Shown: positions 37,080 through 50,430, numbered from the stretch's first letter. The stretch: 64,000 nucleotides of DNA from Sphagnum magellanicum (GCA_021904315.1 CM038908.1:21038501-21102500); one strand, 5' to 3'. The notes: a model not told the origin generated them from the letters alone. Numbers and translations are program-made.

Positions 37080-37358
37080 CAAGTTCCTAAATTAAATTAA
37101 ATTTCAATTCAAGTTGAATTCAATGTTGAAATTGTTATTTCCAAGTTGAATTCAAGTTCTTCAAATTTCACTTGAATTCAAGTTGAAATAAGAATTTTTA
37201 TTTCAATTCAAGTTGCATGCAATGTCATTCAATATTTTCATTCAAATGGAACTTAATTTTCACAAATCCAACTCAGTTTTTTCATTGTTTCATTGCCATT
37301 GATAGTGCATAACCATGCAGAGTCCAAGTATGAAGAAAACACACACACACACACACAA
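37080..37358. repeat. AATTCAAGTTGAATT-type simple repeats and (AC)n
   Basis: Palindromic TTCAAGTTGAATTCAA motifs recur between 37080 and 37225, and an AC run lies at 37340-37358. No gene is seen between 36494 and 39050 apart from repeats. Confidence 0.6.
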
Positions 37359-37489
37359 GAGAGTGGACCTCATCAACATGTGGTTTTTCTATAGTAAAAG
37401 GCCACCTTCCCAATTAGAAGGCTATACCCACCTATCTTTAGGGTTTTTGAGGGTCAGATCAAGAAAAGGAGCCATTTAGAATTATTTTT

Positions 37490-37938
37490 TTAGCTTATGA
37501 TCTATCTATGAAGGAAGGTATTTTGTTTTGTGGTTATGAGATCCACTGAACCAGGATGCCGGGATGCTTCAGATCATGTTCTTGGTGTCTTTGGAAAGCT
37601 CTCGACAAGGACAGGTGCATGGGCTTGGTTCCATGACGTTTGGACTTGCAAAGCAAAAGTTCTTGAATATTGAATGCTTTCTTCACTGAAAATTAAATTA
37701 AATCGTAGCTGAAAATTTTGGAGGAATTGGAATGTGCCTTTTGGTGTTGTTGGAAAGATCTTGATGAGCAGGATTTAATGGAATTTATTTGGTAAGATTT
37801 GGATTCAGAATATGGGAGATATTGATTTTTAAGTGATTTCTGCCGCTGAAAATTCAAATAAATTCCCAAAAACCAGGTTTTGGAAGGAAAAATCAGTTGA
37901 GGACGTGGTAACACTTGGGCCAACAGCACAGGCCACAC
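37490..37938 (+). repeat. dispersed 445-bp repeat, copy 3
   Basis: It matches the reverse complement of 14308-14755 nearly end to end and 30738-31160 more loosely. Landmarks are GATCATGTTCTTGGTGTCTTT, GGATTTAATGGAATTTATTTGG and CCAGGTTTTGGAAGGAAAAATCAG. Confidence 0.65.
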
Positions 37939-39049
37939 TAGTATTCATGGAATGAGTCATAAGAGAAAAATTAAGAGATGAAGGGAGCAAAAATGCCCCA
38001 AATTGGATTGAGCCTTAATGAGACCCTAAAGAAGGCTGGGTGTACCCTTCTAAGTGGGACCAACCCTAGCAAAAGATTTGCATAAAGAGAGGAGGGTCCC
38101 AATGAACATTCTGCCTTTTGAAGCAGCAGAGTAAAAACAGGTTGGGTAACATGGCCTTCATTTACACCAAACAAAATCAGAGGTCTTTATAATGAAGAGA
38201 GCAACAAGGGTCACAGATGGGAGACAACAAGCCCTCATATATGATGTAATTGCTTCACTCATTGTCACAAGTATGAATTTTTTTCTTATTTACAAGTTAA
38301 TAATATCTTTGTAATTTTTTGCTTTGCAAAAATTGGTCATTTGATTTGTGGTTTTTGTGTTTTTGGGAGAGGCATTTTTGAGAATTTTGAGTCTAGAGTT
38401 CAAGTTGATTCTCATTTGCGGGAAAGGCATTCTTGAGTTTTGAGTTTGGAATTTAAATCAATTTATGGTTTCTGAGTCTTTGGGAGAAGTGATTTTGAAT
38501 CAGCCTTGAACATTATTGTTTTGGTCTTCACATTTCAAAATCAAGCATGAAGATCATTGCCTTTTCGACCTTTTCAGGTTGATCTTGAGCATTGCAAGTT
38601 TTTTGTGAGTGTGAGTTTAGAACTTTTATCATTTGCAATTTTCAAGTTTTGTGCACTTTACACAAGTTCGATGTATGGTCTTCACATTCTTAAAGTACAG
38701 TTTTCACTTTGATTTCTATTTGCATTGCAAGATTTTTCTTTGCCCAATTTGTCCTTGTTCTTTTGTGTTTTGTTTTCATTTTACAATTTGCAAATGCAAC
38801 TTTTCCATGCATTCACAATCTTTCAATCACAACGGATAAGTAGCTTCACTTATCTTCATTTTATTCTATTGTAATTTTTTTTTGTTTGCAAGTTGTTGTG
38901 ATTAGGTGTTAGGTAATGTCTAATGCCATGGGTGAAGAAGGTTTTAGCAAGGTTGAAAATTTTGTTAAAATTCCATCTTTTTAATGTGCATGGTAGCTTG
39001 TTAAATGTTGAAAATGTGCATATATAATGCAAACTACTATAATTAATTA

Positions 39050-40720
39050 TGCTTAGGTTGAGGCTATGCAACTTATGGCTATAAAAGTTCACATTGTAAC
39101 TTGGAGGCCACATAGTTCAAAAGAAATTTGCTAGGGCTCTTTTCTTGTCAATGATAACTTACTTGAGGATCTTGAAAACATGTATATGTTGTAATGTATT
39201 ATTAACATAAGAAAACAAGCATGTGCTAATGTTTTATGCCGATGGTCTACTCATTTATGAATTTTTTTTATTAAATACAACAACTTTAATGGGAACATTT
39301 TTATGAAGACCCAAATTGAATATACCCATGTCCAAGGTTGGTTATTTAATGAAGCTTGGTCATTGTTGACAAAGTTGTTGAGGCAAAACATGGTCAATAG
39401 CTAGGAAAGAAACAATCTAAGTCATTTCTGGTGCACAAATCCTTACAAAAAAGGTGATAAAGCATAACAATAATTTCTTGAACATCTAGTGTTGTATATT
39501 TGTAAGGGGTACAAGGCATTTTCCACTTGTGAAAATATTTTGATGTGGAAGTTAATCTTATGGAAATGCCCATGTGTTATCTTTCCTTCTCACTACGCTT
39601 GGGTGGAAGAGGTGTTTCTTGAAATGTTCACAAAACCCATGAAATTGCATGTGTTGTTACATCTTGCATTTATAACAATTGTGTTTACTAGTTTTGATCT
39701 CTAGATGTCTAGAAGACACATGGATACATCTACCATAATAATTAATTATCTAAATGATTATTGGACCCCTATGCATGCTACTATTGGTTTATTTAAATTT
39801 CATGAGACCACAAGGCTTTCCATGGCTAGGAAATTATAAATTTTATTTGAAAAGTACAATTTGATGCATTATGTGATTGCCTTTATAAAAGATGAAAACA
39901 ACAACCTAAAATCTATGGCAATAGCATTGTATTCCATTATTGATTATTGTCCCTTAATATTGCAACAAGTTTATGAAAATATATGTATTTTGGTGTCATT
40001 ATGTCTAAAGCCTATTAATATGCTACAAATGATGAAAACGTTATTATGTGTTTAAAACATGTTAATGTGAAGGTTACCCAGGGTAGTTTACTAAATATAA
40101 TCACATGGACCAAAAATCCAAAAAGGGAAAGCAAAAGTGGGAGAAGCCATGTGTTGAAAAAAGGTTGTAGTTTCAAAACTCAAAACCCCAGTGAAAATTA
40201 GATTTGTTAACAAAGTGGTTATGTTGACTTTGCATTGGAATTCAAAAAGGTTGTTATCTTTTGTTATGGGTAGCAAAAGACAATTACATTGCACTAGAAA
40301 AATCTTAAAGCTAAAGTATGAGTAATTGCAAAATCACTTGCAAATGTCTTGAACCCTATTGTCACTACCTATGTGATGAACCAATCATAAGGTCATTGGT
40401 TGTTACCTAATGTTGTCACTACATCTATCAATTTGACACTAACTTTAGAAGTTAAGATGGGAAAAACTATTAACGGGATTAATTTTCTTGACATCTTTGA
40501 TGGTGAAATCCTCATTTTTCAAAATAACATAAAGGTTGAAGTTGTCAAGGTGATCAAACTTGTCTCCAATTTTTGAAAGTTCATAATCCATATCAAATTC
40601 ACAATATGTTTGCCATTATGTTAGATCCTTATTTCAAATCGTTACAGAGGGGGACATTTAATGTAAAGTTTGGGATCTACATGCATCAAACAACCAATTT
40701 TAGGGAGGCATTAAATAATT
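39050..40720 (+). pseudogene. hAT transposase remnant, 5' part (hAT3)
   Basis: Broken segments read as a hAT transposase: NYLNDYWTPMHATIGLFKFH and HETTRLSMARKL (39750-39840), then FEKYNLMHYVIAFIKDENNN with LKSMAIALYSIIDY (39840-39950), and PYQIHNMFAIMLDPYFKSL (40590-40645). Between these are stops and frameshifts. The expected dimerisation region is missing here and appears 11 kb downstream at 51770-52251, so the intervening retrotransposon probably split the gene. No terminal inverted repeats were found for this copy. It is a different subfamily from hAT1 and hAT2. Confidence 0.75.
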
Positions 40721-41825
40721 ATTTAACCTTTTTTTTTTCACCCTATTATTATTTAATTATATATATATATGCATATTAAAGCCACCTTAGGGTGAAATAA
40801 AGTTAAGACGGACCAAAAAGTGGCACAATAAAAGTCCATTTTTGCACAGTTTTAGTGTTATCAAAACTTTCACAATAAATATGTCAACCAAAATTCATTC
40901 TTTTGCAAGAACTATTTATTGCCCTCCTTTCCCAATACATTATTGAATATTTTGAATGAAAAATTTCCTATTAAATTCAAATTTTTGACATTGAAAATAG
41001 GATATGAATTATGGGGCTATCAAAAGTACCTAAATGCTTATTCCCATTTGTAATCACATCCCCAAAAAGTCCCAATAAATTTATTTTTTCATTTTAGTCA
41101 TACAACTTATGGTAGAGTACCATAACATATTTCATTTAATATTCCAAGAGTTATGAATCCATTTTTAAATGTGTATGGACTATGACACATAATGAAACAC
41201 AAATTTAAAAGTCCCTTAAAAACCAAAAGATGGTCATTTGGTTTTTATTTTTTTGGCTATTAGCTTCTTATAACAATATATATTATAAATATGAGTCCTT
41301 TTTTATAAATTTCTTTATTAATTAGAGTTAGGAGACATTGCCATGATAAGAAGTATTAGATTTATTCTTTGTGACTTGCAAAAATGGATAGTGTAGTCTT
41401 TTTTACCCTTTGTATTAATTATAATCCATTATTTCATATTATTACATATCTAATATTATAATTAAATTGATTATATGAACAAAACGTACCTTATTTTTAA
41501 CTAATTTAATTTAGTTTTTTTACTCAACAACCAATATATTGCACCCTATATTTTTACTCACATATTTTTATTTATTTTTTACTAATATCTTCCCTAGGAA
41601 TCTTTACAATTGTGGAGAATTATGTGGGATTCAAGACTTGTATTCATTTTGCTTTTAAGTTGTTAGCACTACATTTTTACACCCAAATTATCATACACAT
41701 TAAAAATGCATCACTTTTGATTTCTTGCCCTTTCCCATTACTATAAATACCACATAACCATAATAACCAAGGCATTAACTTCTATGTGTTAAGCTTCGTG
41801 TATTCAATAATTATTTTGGTAAAAT

Positions 41826-43150
41826 TGTCATGCCCGTATGCACGGCCTCATACATGATGGCCGGATACGGGCATGCCCGTCATATCTTTTAGGGTTATTG
41901 TATGGTTGTAAGGTTATGAACGTTCTTAAGTGACTGTGCGCTATTAGGTTTAGGGTTTCAACTTTTGGTGGTTATATAAAAGGGCCAAGCCCTTCCCTTA
42001 TCCTTTAGTTTTTCTAGAATTCCTTTGTATGAGAGTTGCCTCCATAGTTCACTTGGATTTTCTAGATGCTCATGGTGGTTACTGCACGGCCACCATCTAC
42101 ATACACCTTCACTACTTCTTTGCAATTTATTTCAATTCTAGAAAAAACTACATTTTTTGTTGCTTCATGTTGAAAGCGGAAAATTTCTTTTGCCTGTGAG
42201 TTTTTAAGTTATCGTTGCTACTGCTAGTGTTGCTGGTGCTGCTAGTGTTGTTACTGTTGGAGGGTGCTAGTGTTGTTGCTACCGTTGAAGGGAGTTGACG
42301 TTGACAAGAAGGAGCTTGCCAACCATTCAGAGCTAAGAAACAGGTTTCGAAGCCCTGCCTCTCTTCTCTCTGTCTTGCTCTCGTTCTCTTAGAAACTATC
42401 GAGTAAAAAATAAATAAATAAATAAAAATTTCGGCCGCCGCCGCCTGCCATCGTTGCTCGCTGCCGTTGTCGCGAGCTCTAGCGTCGCTCGCCATCTTTG
42501 CGTAGTGCACTACCGTCCGCCATTGTCGTGAACTACAGCGCCACAACGCCCCAGCATCGCGAGTCGCAGCGCCACAACGCTGCAGCGTTGCAGCATCGCG
42601 AGTTGCAGCACCGCAACATCGCGAGTTGCAGCACCGCAACATCGCGAGTTGCAGCGCCGTAGCACCACAACATTGCAACGTCGCAGCTTCGCGAGCTGCA
42701 GCGTTCCAGCATCGCAAGCTGCAGCGCCGCAGTGCCATAACACTACAGCGTCGCAGCGTCGCAGCGTTGTTGCAGCAACAACAACGTTGCGAGCTATAGC
42801 GCCATCGCTGCGACCTTGGTTCATTCAACGTCTGTTCGACTTTCGTCGGACTCTCGTCAGACTCACGACTTTCGTCCGTTGGACTTCCGTCCATTGGTCC
42901 TGCTGTCCTACGTCCTACGCCCTGCACCTTGCCGTCATACGTCCTGTTGTCTTGTCATCCTGCGCACTTATCGTCATGCGCCCTGCGACCTACGTCCTAC
43001 GTCTTGCCATCATACGTCCTGCCTTTTCATCCAACATCTATTTGACTTCCGTGTAATATTTGTGTGTCACGGGTCATTCCCAACAGCGCACTTTATTCTT
43101 CAAATTGTACGTAGTATTAGGATTTTGTAGTTAGTGTTGTGTACTATCAC
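41826..43150 (+). other. putative 5' LTR and leader of the DNMT retrotransposon
   Basis: It begins TGTCATGCCCGTATGC and at once forms a hairpin (TGCCCGTAT at 41831 pairs with ATACGGGCA, with an inner ACGGCC/GGCCGG stem). A good TATA box, TATATAAAAG, lies at 41973-41982. The LTR's right boundary and the tRNA primer-binding site could not be placed. A matching 3' LTR is absent from the window, so calling this an LTR is inference from the TG start, the promoter and the position before gag. Confidence 0.45.
42430..42790 (+). repeat. CpG-rich 23-bp tandem repeats in the leader
   Basis: Units of GTTGCAGCACCGCAACATCG plus CGA repeat perfectly twice near 42600-42650 and degenerate on both sides. A pyrimidine-rich stretch with CTACGTCCTACGCC-type repeats follows to 43040. 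CpG density is far above the rest of the window. ORFs on both strands here are artefacts of the repeat. Confidence 0.75.
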
Positions 43151-46100
43151 AACATTTTAGGGCATGGGACAACACCATGTCCTCAGATGATGAGAGCACT
43201 ACCGCTAAGCCAGAGCCAAGGTAACAGCTACGAAGTAACACACAATCTTTTGAGCCAATTTCTTTAAGCTCACGAGCATCACGACGATACCATCAAGTGT
43301 CTACAGCACCATCGTCGTTTAGTACAACTCCTACCAGGAATTCAGGCTCAGGTTACACTACATCAACGGTACATCAGAGTCCATTTGGAGGGGCTCATCA
43401 GTGGACTACGCCTGTTGCTGCACCTACTTTCGCACCATCACCGTATATTCCATTGCAAGCTGTGACTTCAGCACCCATATACACTATGGAGGTGAGTAGT
43501 TCCTCTGGGAGAATTGAGAAGTTCAGCGAAAGGCCAGGTACTATTTCTTTGAGGGAGTTCAAGGCAACCTTCTCAACTGTAGTTTGTGAATTGGAGCTCA
43601 AGTACGGCGCTAATTACACCGAGGCATTTGCATTCAAACAATTGGCTCGTTATGTGCATTATGAGGCACTAGATGTCTACGAGCAACATTTTGCAAGGAT
43701 TTTGGGTGTCACCTAGATTCCCAATCCAGCGTACGCCATAGCCATCGCCACCGCCTCTCAAGCTGCATTGCAAGCTGCAATTGCACATCACGGGACTGTG
43801 CTAAATAATCCAGTCCCAGTACCTACCTCAATAAACCTTTTTCCTCAACAACTCATTGCTGCTACTGCAAACATTCCTCCGACAACTGATGCGCTAGCTT
43901 TTGTTGATCCAGTGGGGGAATTCTTTTGAATTCTTGAGCTGGAATTTCCAGTCAAAAGTTCTGAAAAAATTCTGCAGCTTGCCACCTTCTCTCGACAGAA
44001 GGATGAAACCCTCAAAATGCTTTACAAGAGGCTTCTCAAACTCAAAGAGGACACCCAGAGCATCACCGACTTGGAAGCTGCCCACCGGTATCTTCGTTCG
44101 TTGGAAGGTACTCCAACACTCCACGCGCAGGTTTTACAATGGGTCTTTGCAGAATTTGGAGATTCATACACTTTGCTGGATGTGTACAACATTTCTGAAA
44201 AGTTGGAACTGGCTCATGCACACTATGAGGCCAGTACTATGAGGCCTCCATCACGTTCAAGGCCTCAGCCTACACAAGCTGCGCCAACTAGATCATCACA
44301 TTCTTCTTCAAGGACTAAAGCGGTGCACACAGCTACACCCATCCTACCTTCTTACAACTACTGTGGCAATCCTGCCCACAAAGCTAGTGAGTGCAACATT
44401 CCTTCTGAAGATCTCTTTTGTGATTATTGTGGAAAAGAGGGACATCAGGAATCTGTTTGTTTTGCCAAGTTCCCAGAGCGGAAGCAACTCCGATTACAAC
44501 GGCAAAATCTGCCAGCATCTTCCGTTGTCCCTCAACCAAAAGCCAAGGCACCTCAGCCTTCCACTCAGGTTTTGCCCACCAAGGGTAATTCCAGCAAGAA
44601 TGCTAAGAAGAAGGAGCACAATGCTGACAAGAGGGAGGTGCTTCGAGCCCATGCAATTCAAGTTCAAACTTTACAAAATGAACTCGAATCATTGAGGGCT
44701 CAACTTGTTAATCTAAAAGGCAAGTCCTCCCAACCAGCTAGTCATGCCCAACCTATACAAAGTTCAGGATCACGAGAGGGACCTCCTAGGTCGTTCTATG
44801 GCCTTCCACACGATGCCATGGTTGGGGAGTATGTTTTTTCCACTCCACGCAATTCTAATTTCACACCAGAAGTTGCTACTTCTTTTTGCCCTTCCTATGT
44901 CGCGGCACAAGAAACTAGTGTGGCACCCAGAGTTTCTGCCACTAGGCAAGTAATTCAAACCAATGGACTCACATCTGGTTCAAGTCCTATTACCAGGGCT
45001 AGAGGAGCTCGAGCAGTCATGCCACAATCTTTTCGTCCTCTCAACATGGAAGAGGAACGCACCTTGTTGGCGAGGGGGGGGGAGACTACTACACCACAAG
45101 CTGTTAGGGCATCAAATTCTCGTGTCCCAGGAGTACATGTACATCAGGAAAACACACAATTTTCCACGAATCAGCTTATGGAATGCCAACTTCAAATGCA
45201 TGAAGTGGCGCAAAAGCTTGTGAGTACACCATTGTTTAGTTTTCAAGATTTGAAGCTAAGCACCAAGGACATAATTGCAATCTTAGAGGATACCTTGAAC
45301 ATTACATCAGGTCCTCTACCAATCCTTGATCCACATGCTACAGAGGTCCCATCCAACACCTTGGAGAGACATTCGATTGGCTCACATGTTACAAATGGCG
45401 TTCGTAATCTGGTCACTAGTTCTAGCATGGCTAAACTAGTAGGTTTTCCTACCTCTAATTCTACATTCACATATCAGAAGGGAGTTCAGAACACCTCACT
45501 TGTGGATTTGTTACTTAGCAAAGGTGTTGTGGATAGCCATTCTCTCCACAAAGTCTCTCACTCATTTCCGAAGGTGGTGCCTAGTGAGAGAACTTCCATC
45601 GCCACCGGAGTTGCCATTGTCGACAATACTGGGTCAGCAATCCAAGTGGGAGGACATACACCTAGAGTGGTACTTCTTGACACAAGTGCCCAACCAGTAA
45701 TTCTTGGAGTTCAATTCGCCAAGAAGATGGGCATGCTTGACTCCAAACTACGAAAATCTATGTGGCAGATTCACACCGCTAGTGGGAGCGTAGAGGAGGT
45801 ACTTGGGGAAAGCTCGGATTTGATTGCACTTAAGTTCAATGAAGGTACAGATCAGGAGCTTTGCTTACAGGTCAGATGTTTAGTCACCAATGCCACAAGT
45901 TATGATGTGCTCATTGGGCAAGAGGCCATGTTTCCACCAGGTTTCACAATTGACAACTGGTTCGAACATGCGTACTACAGAGTGGATTGGGAAACTGATG
46001 GCCACCACTTGGGATACATACCCCTTGATTTACATGGGAACCATAGTCCTGTGGCTCACCATTGCATGCTCAAGGAAGCACACACCATTTCCTACATCCA

Positions 46101-46319
46101 ACAAGCTAGCCACGAATGGATAGAGGGAGATGAAGAGGAGATAGCTTACGCTCAAGCTACTGAAAGCTTGAAGGAGGTTCCTACTGACATTCAACATGGA
46201 CCAGAGGTTTTACAAAGGTTCAAAGTAGCTCACAAGCCTTTGGTCAAAGCTTTGTTTAGTTTTGAGAGCATGGAGAGCCATGGCGAACCGATTAAGCCAT
46301 TACTTCGTCAGCTAATCAC

Positions 46320-47290
46320 CTGGACACCACCTAAGGAAGGGATTACATTACTAGAGCTCTTTGGTGGTATTGGTACAGGTTTCGAAGCCCTACTATAGTC
46401 AGGGATGGTGGTTCGGAGGTATTTCTACGTAGACATTGATCCTATTGCAAGGCAAGTGGCGGCATCAAGAATGAAAGAGTTCACAACAAGATTTCCGCAA
46501 CAATTTGCAACCACCGCATGGAAGGCTAGTTTCACATTTTTGCCCTCTGACATACAACTAATTCAGAAGAAACATATGGAATTACTTGGCCCTGTCGACC
46601 TCATCATTTCAGGTTGGGAGTGTCAAGGATTTTCAGCGGCTGGATTTGGAGAAGGCTTGAGTGACACAAGATCTGGTCTTTTCACGGACATGGTACGATT
46701 AATCACCTGGGCTCAATCCATTTTTCCTACACTTGGTTATGTAATTGAGAACACTCCTTCTCAGCTTGATCAGAGGGAGAAAGTCTAGGAGCACTACACA
46801 CTGGTCAAGCATTACCTTGGAGAGCCACTCTTACTTGATGCGGCACAATGCGGTTCCTATGCGCACCGGCTGCGTAATTGGTGGACCAACTTGGCACCAC
46901 TCTCAGTTCTACAGCTAGCTCTGAAATACACTATCAGAGACTCGAACCTACAAGTTTCTCACATACTGGATGATCAAAGTTCTTACCAACCAGTTACAAG
47001 GTAAGAATAACCTCCTTGGTTTCCTGCGAACACAATAGGAAAACCAAGAGGTGCTTGGCCCACCTTTGTCTCCTTCCCAGGAACACACGCCTTTCAGGGA
47101 GATGGGCCAGGCTTGGTGTATCGTCATGCTTCAGCCACTTGGGATGAACCAAGCCCAGAAGAAAGAGAAAGGGCTATGGGGTTCCAAGCTGGCATTACTA
47201 GTCACACTAAGGTGACTAGATTGGAGCGTAATGCTCTACTAGGGAGAGGCATGGACCTGAACTCCCTTACATGGTTGTTGGTAACTTGTG
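46320..47290 (+). other. C5-cytosine DNA methyltransferase domain in the retrotransposon
   Basis: Motif I is LLELFGGIGTG (46348-46380), the AdoMet-binding loop. Motif II YVDIDPIA follows near 46424. Motif IV is VDLIISGWECQGFS with the catalytic Cys at 46621. Motif VI is IENT (46744). Motif VIII is HRLRNWW (46864). Motifs IX and X are PEERERAMGF (from 47155) and LLGRGMDLNSLTWLL (47236-47280). The order I to X is canonical, unlike plant DRM enzymes, whose motifs are permuted, so capture from a DRM gene is unlikely; a Dnmt3-like or other source fits better by eye. Pro before the catalytic Cys is replaced by Glu. Four stops (46396, 46786, 47002, 47008) break this copy. Confidence 0.88.
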
Positions 47291-50200
47291 TACTCTTTCA
47301 AATGTACATAACACCAACACTGACTCAATCAACTTGCAGTTCTAGTGATGCAACCACATGGCACCCCAACCAAGTACACTTGCCTATCTTCAACACTCTA
47401 CATTTCACTCTCAGTGTTGGGGGGGAGGAGGTACCATGTAATTTGACTCAAGTTGTGTCCGATACACCTGGAGGTACATCAACTTCTGGAAAAACAATCA
47501 CAACCTTCTACGAATCTACGCAGTTGGATAGTGGAGAACCCAATACACTAGGTTCTTCAAACACACTTTCCAACTCCATTCCATGTGTTTCCAACTACCC
47601 TTTCATTATGGGGAACCAACTCACCAAGAAGGAGAGAGACCAAGTCACAAACTTGCTAATTAAGTATGAGAATGTGTTTGCGTTCTCAATGAAAGACTTA
47701 GGTAGGTGTAAGACCATGCAGTTCTCTATAGACCTTACAGATGAGACACCCGTCTATCGAAGGAGGCATAGGTTGAGCAAACATGAATGGGAACTGGTAA
47801 ATGAAAGATGCAAAGAGCTCCATGAGGCCGGTCTCATTTAGCCATCAAGTTTTGATTTCACAGCCGCTATAGTAATGCCAGCAAAGAAAGATTCAGCTGG
47901 ATTATGGACTGAGAAAAGGATGTGCAGGGATTATAGGCCTTTGAACCTAGTTACACCTCAGGATAGGTATCCCATGCCCATCCCTGAAGAATTGTTTAAT
48001 AGCATTGGAGATTCAAACATCTTCACAATTGTGGATCTGAGGCAAGGTTTCAACCAGATTGTGCTCGCTGTGAAGGCTCGTAAGAAAACAACATTCCATG
48101 GAAGCAACAAATTATGGGAATGGCTTGTGATGCCTTTTGGATTAAAGAATGCACCTGTCTTCTTTCAACGAGTCATGGACCAGGTTCTCGAAGGGGCAGA
48201 TTTCTTGAAGTGCTACATAGATGACGTCCTAGTGCATAGCAAGGGACTCCTGCAGCATTTGGCTCATCTTGAGGAGTTATTCAAGAGGCTCCACGAAGTC
48301 AATATGAAGATCCATCCTAAAAAGTGTGAGTTTGTTGTCACCTCAGTAATCTACCTTAGACATAGAATTTTGCCAAATGGTATTATGGCTCATTGGGCCA
48401 AAGTAGTAGCCATTTTGGAGATGCCCAATCCTACTGATGTTCACACGTTGAGCAGCTTCATCGGACTATGCAATTACTACAGAATTTATGTCCAAGATTT
48501 TAGTACTATTGCTCATCCTCTCTATGCATTGTTAAAGAAGGATGTTGCTTGGACATGGAGTGATGAAGCTTAGGAAGCTTTCAACACACTCAAGGAAAAG
48601 CTTTCAGAGTTCCCCATTCTGAGAAGACTTGATTTCAACAAGGTTTTCATTCTACATACTGACTGGAGTGCTTTTGGTATTGGAGCTATTCTTGGCCAAC
48701 TTGATGAGGAAGGCAAGGAATATGTTATTGCCTATGTATCTCGAAGCAACAACAAGGCTGAGAGCAACTACTCTTCATACGAGGGGGAGTGCCTTGCTGT
48801 TGTATGGGCTGTCATACATTTCAGGCCCTATCTTTATGGCACCAATTTCACTTTGTATACCGACCACCAGCCTATCAAGTGGTTGATGACCAATGATAAG
48901 CTTACTGGTAAGTTAGCTCGTTGGGCGCTTATACTTCAAAAGTATGAGTTCAAGGTTATTCACTGACCTGGTATTACACATCAGAATGCAGATACCATGT
49001 CACGAAGACCCCTCACTACCTCTGAAGATTTTTCAGAAGCCAGGCAAGATTTTGACCAGATTCTAGCAGTACCTGTATCTGAGGCATCTAGTTATCTTGC
49101 ACTACTGCAATGCAACTTGGTTGAGCAGCCCATTCTCGATATATGGGAGGACTTGGACACTCTGAGGTTTCTTCAACATGGGGAATACCCTCCCCAAGTT
49201 ACGTCAAGTCAGCGAGATCGCATACAACAGTGGTCCAAATGCTATTCATGGAGGGACAATCACCTCGTCCGATGCTTACCACAAGGCGACAGAGTGATTC
49301 CACCACCACATGAATGGCATGGTCTTATTCAAAAGGTGCATTCGGAGCTTGGACACTTTGGAGTTAAGCGTACTTATAGCCTTCTCGCTCCTCATTACCA
49401 TTGGAGAGGTATGTATGCTCAAGTCCGAGACATCATTGCTAGGTGTGAACAATGTGATAGAGTGAGAACTTCTTTCTCCTCTCGACAGCTCACGCTTTCT
49501 CCACTCCCTATTCAGGGCATGTTCTATCGTTGGTCATGTGATTTAGTTGGAGAGTTACCACAAACCTCTAGGGGTAATGTTTACATCATGATTATGATTG
49601 AGCATTTTTCAAAGTGGGTTGAGCTTGTTGCGCTACCAGACAAGTCATCACACAGCACCAGTCAAGCTTTCTTACAACAGGTTCTAAGTAGATTTGGGGC
49701 TTGTGCTGAGTGCCTTACTGATCAAGGATCAGAATTCAGGGGAGAATTCCAAGACCTACTTGACCATGCTCTCATTGACCATCGTCGGACTTCAAGAGAT
49801 CATCCCCAAGCTGATGGCCTTGCAGAAAGGATGGTTCAAACGTGCAAGAAAGGACTTCGGAAGATTTGCCTCACTAAGAACAAAGAGGATTGGGACCTGG
49901 CCCTCCCTTACATCGCCATGGGTTACAGGATGTCCAAACACGCCTCTTTATCTCATTTCTCTCCTTACTTTTTACTTTTTGGGAGACACCCCATTCCACC
50001 TTCTTCCATTACTGCTCAAATGGACCAGGTTGTGGACTTGGATTCCCCAACCACTTGGGCTAGGGTCATTGCAGAAAGGGCTGCTCTATTCAGGAGGGTT
50101 ATGCCCATGGCCATGGAAAACTTGTCCATTGCACAACATCGAGACACCTTATGGTATGCACACACACGAGGTGGCAGTTACAAACCTAAGGTGAGACAAT

Positions 50201-50430
50201 TTGATGTTGGTGATTTTGTGTATCTTCAGCGACAACCCAATGATACTTTAGACACTTTTTCCGGTCGCACTATTTTGAGGATTAAGGCAATCAGGCCTTC
50301 AGGTGTGTTGGAGTTACAAGGAGCTGACGGACGCACAATTCGTGATCATTCCAAAAATTGTGCGCCCTGCCACTTGCCGAACTTGGATCCTACCATCATC
50401 ACGTCGACTTGGATTCCTCCACTTGATTAT

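Noticed and set aside
37080..37260. CRISPR-like array of TTCAAGTTGAATT repeats
   Set aside because: Irregular spacing, very short palindromic words and a plant nuclear context; simple-sequence drift explains it.
42148..42927. 259-residue minus-strand ORF and overlapping ORFs on both strands
   Set aside because: They arise from the CpG-rich 23-bp tandem repeats of the retrotransposon leader; all frames are open because of composition.
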